Notes under the pieces: model-generated
Database searches by the model: none
The model's input: only the letters and a program-made list of their open reading frames with translations
What the model was told of the DNA's origin: nothing
Translations under genes and position numbers: made by a program
NCBI GenBank assembly: GCA_016764115.1
Contig: JAESSM010000147.1
Location: forward strand, 7,212-14,402
Reading direction: 5' to 3'
Source of the DNA: Bacteroidia bacterium
Lineage (GTDB): Bacteria > Bacteroidota > Bacteroidia > JAESSM01 > NORP286
DNA length: 7,191 nucleotides
Shown: piece by piece, positions 6,505-7,191 of the stretch
Position numbering within the stretch: position 1 is the stretch's first letter
How the letters are laid out: each line of letters opens with the position of its first letter

Positions 6505-7191
6505 TTACATAGTAAACTTATAACCTACACCACGTATAGAATGGAAGTGCCTGGGTGATCTGGGGTTGGCTTCAAAATATTTTCTGAAATTAAGGATATA
6601 ATTGTCAATTGTTCTTGTAGATGGATAAACATCATAACCCCATACTTTCTGTAGTATTTCATCCCTGGAAACTACTTCATTTTCTTTTTCTATAAGTAAC
6701 TTTAATAAGCCTACCTCCTTTTTTGATAAATGTTGCTTTTTGTTATTAACTCCAGCTATTTCATACGAATTAAAGTTAATAAAGTTATCTCCAAACCTAT
6801 ACTCATGGCTAATTTTAGTAGTTTTATTAACTGAGGGTCCTCTTTTTAGCAAGTTCCTTACACGCAGAATCAATTCTTCAAGATTAAATGGCTTTGTTAA
6901 ATAGTCATCTGCACCCTTTTTTAAACCGTTAATTCTATCTTCGCTGGTGTTTTTAGCAGTTAAAAAAAGTATAGGAATTTCTGTATCGTACAATCTAATT
7001 TGTTCACATACCTCAAAGCCATCTATTTTAGGAAGCATCACATCTAAAATTAATAGATCAAAGCGTTCTTGCTTGTAAATATCCAATGCACTTTTTCCGT
7101 TATCTGCTAGTTTAATGGAATAACCTTCCATTTCAAGATTCAGTTTTATAACTTCCTGCAGATGCTCCTCATCTTCTACTAATAATAATCT
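6505..7191 (-). CDS. OmpR/PhoB-family response regulator, 5' end cut by the window edge
   Basis: Two-component DNA-binding response regulator; 228 codons are visible and the start codon lies beyond 7191. The methionine at 7131 is not the start: the frame stays open upstream and encodes RLLLVEDEEHLQEVIKLNLE, the first strand and acidic pocket of a receiver domain. Only about two to three residues are missing. In visible numbering, the receiver has E6/D7, phospho-acceptor D50 in LLILDVMLP, switch threonine T78 (FLTAK) and lysine K100 (LTKPF), so it looks phosphorylation-competent. Residues about 130-228 form the winged-helix output domain: HLSKKEVGLLKLL, the recognition helix region TRTIDNYILNFRKYFE, and a wing with SIRGVGYKF. 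The wording is typical of Bacteroidetes regulators, which often sit beside a sensor kinase; any such gene must lie outside the window. It ends (TAA) 89 bp before the binding-protein gene. Its target genes cannot be told from sequence. Confidence 0.95.
   Translation of the reverse strand, partial: RLLLVEDEEHLQEVIKLNLEMEGYSIKLADNGKSALDIYKQERFDLLILDVMLPKIDGFEVCEQIRLYDTEIPILFLTAKNTSEDRINGLKKGADDYLTKPFNLEELILRVRNLLKRGPSVNKTTKISHEYRFGDNFINFNSYEIAGVNNKKQHLSKKEVGLLKLLIEKENEVVSRDEILQKVWGYDVYPSTRTIDNYILNFRKYFEANPRSPRHFHSIRGVGYKFTM

Noticed and set aside
7129..7131. ATG at 7131 as start of the response regulator
   Set aside because: It would delete the first strand and the acidic pocket of the receiver domain, which are encoded in frame up to the window edge.

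Overview
The window is AT-rich bacterial DNA from a member of the Bacteroidetes, most likely the Flavobacteriia or Cryomorphaceae/Crocinitomicaceae side. The assignment rests on gene content. There is a giant secreted protein with a type IX secretion (T9SS) type-B sorting domain, a small PorT/OMP_b-brl_2-type outer-membrane barrel, and an OmpR-type regulator with the C-terminal wording usual in Bacteroidetes. Candidate promoters resemble the TTG / TAnnTTTG pattern of this phylum. No rRNA, tRNA, CRISPR array, transposase or phage gene is visible.

All four genes lie on the minus strand, so transcription runs from high to low coordinates. First (6505-7191) is the main body of an OmpR/PhoB-family response regulator; its first few residues lie outside the window. 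Next (4664-6415) is a lipoprotein solute-binding protein of the oligopeptide/dipeptide ABC-transporter family, with its own candidate promoter and a strong intrinsic terminator. A 172-bp intergenic region (4492-4663) follows, holding the terminator and a GC-rich REP-like palindromic repeat. Then comes a 198-residue outer-membrane beta-barrel protein (3895-4491). A 145-bp intergenic region (3750-3894) carries a nested inverted repeat and a candidate promoter. Last is a 1247-residue T9SS type-B cargo protein (6-3749).

The large gene is the most informative. After a signal peptide and a cysteine-rich N-terminal region it has eight fibronectin-III-like modules. They form four tandem copies of an alternating A-B pair of about 185 residues, and every module keeps its own pair of cysteines at nearly constant spacing. 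A C-terminal type-B sorting domain ends the protein. The expected picture is a disulfide-stapled, rod-like cell-surface protein exported by T9SS. The barrel upstream sits in the outer membrane, but a functional link is only suggested by adjacency. The binding protein and the response regulator look like separate transcription units, and no permease or sensor kinase is in view.

I did not find a clearly new biological system. The observations most worth a second look are the cysteine-stapled A-B superrepeat with paired gain of extra cysteines, the REP-like element just upstream of the barrel gene, the nested inverted repeat spanning the barrel gene's stop codon and the next promoter, and a 7-bp poly-G tract inside the large surface-protein gene.
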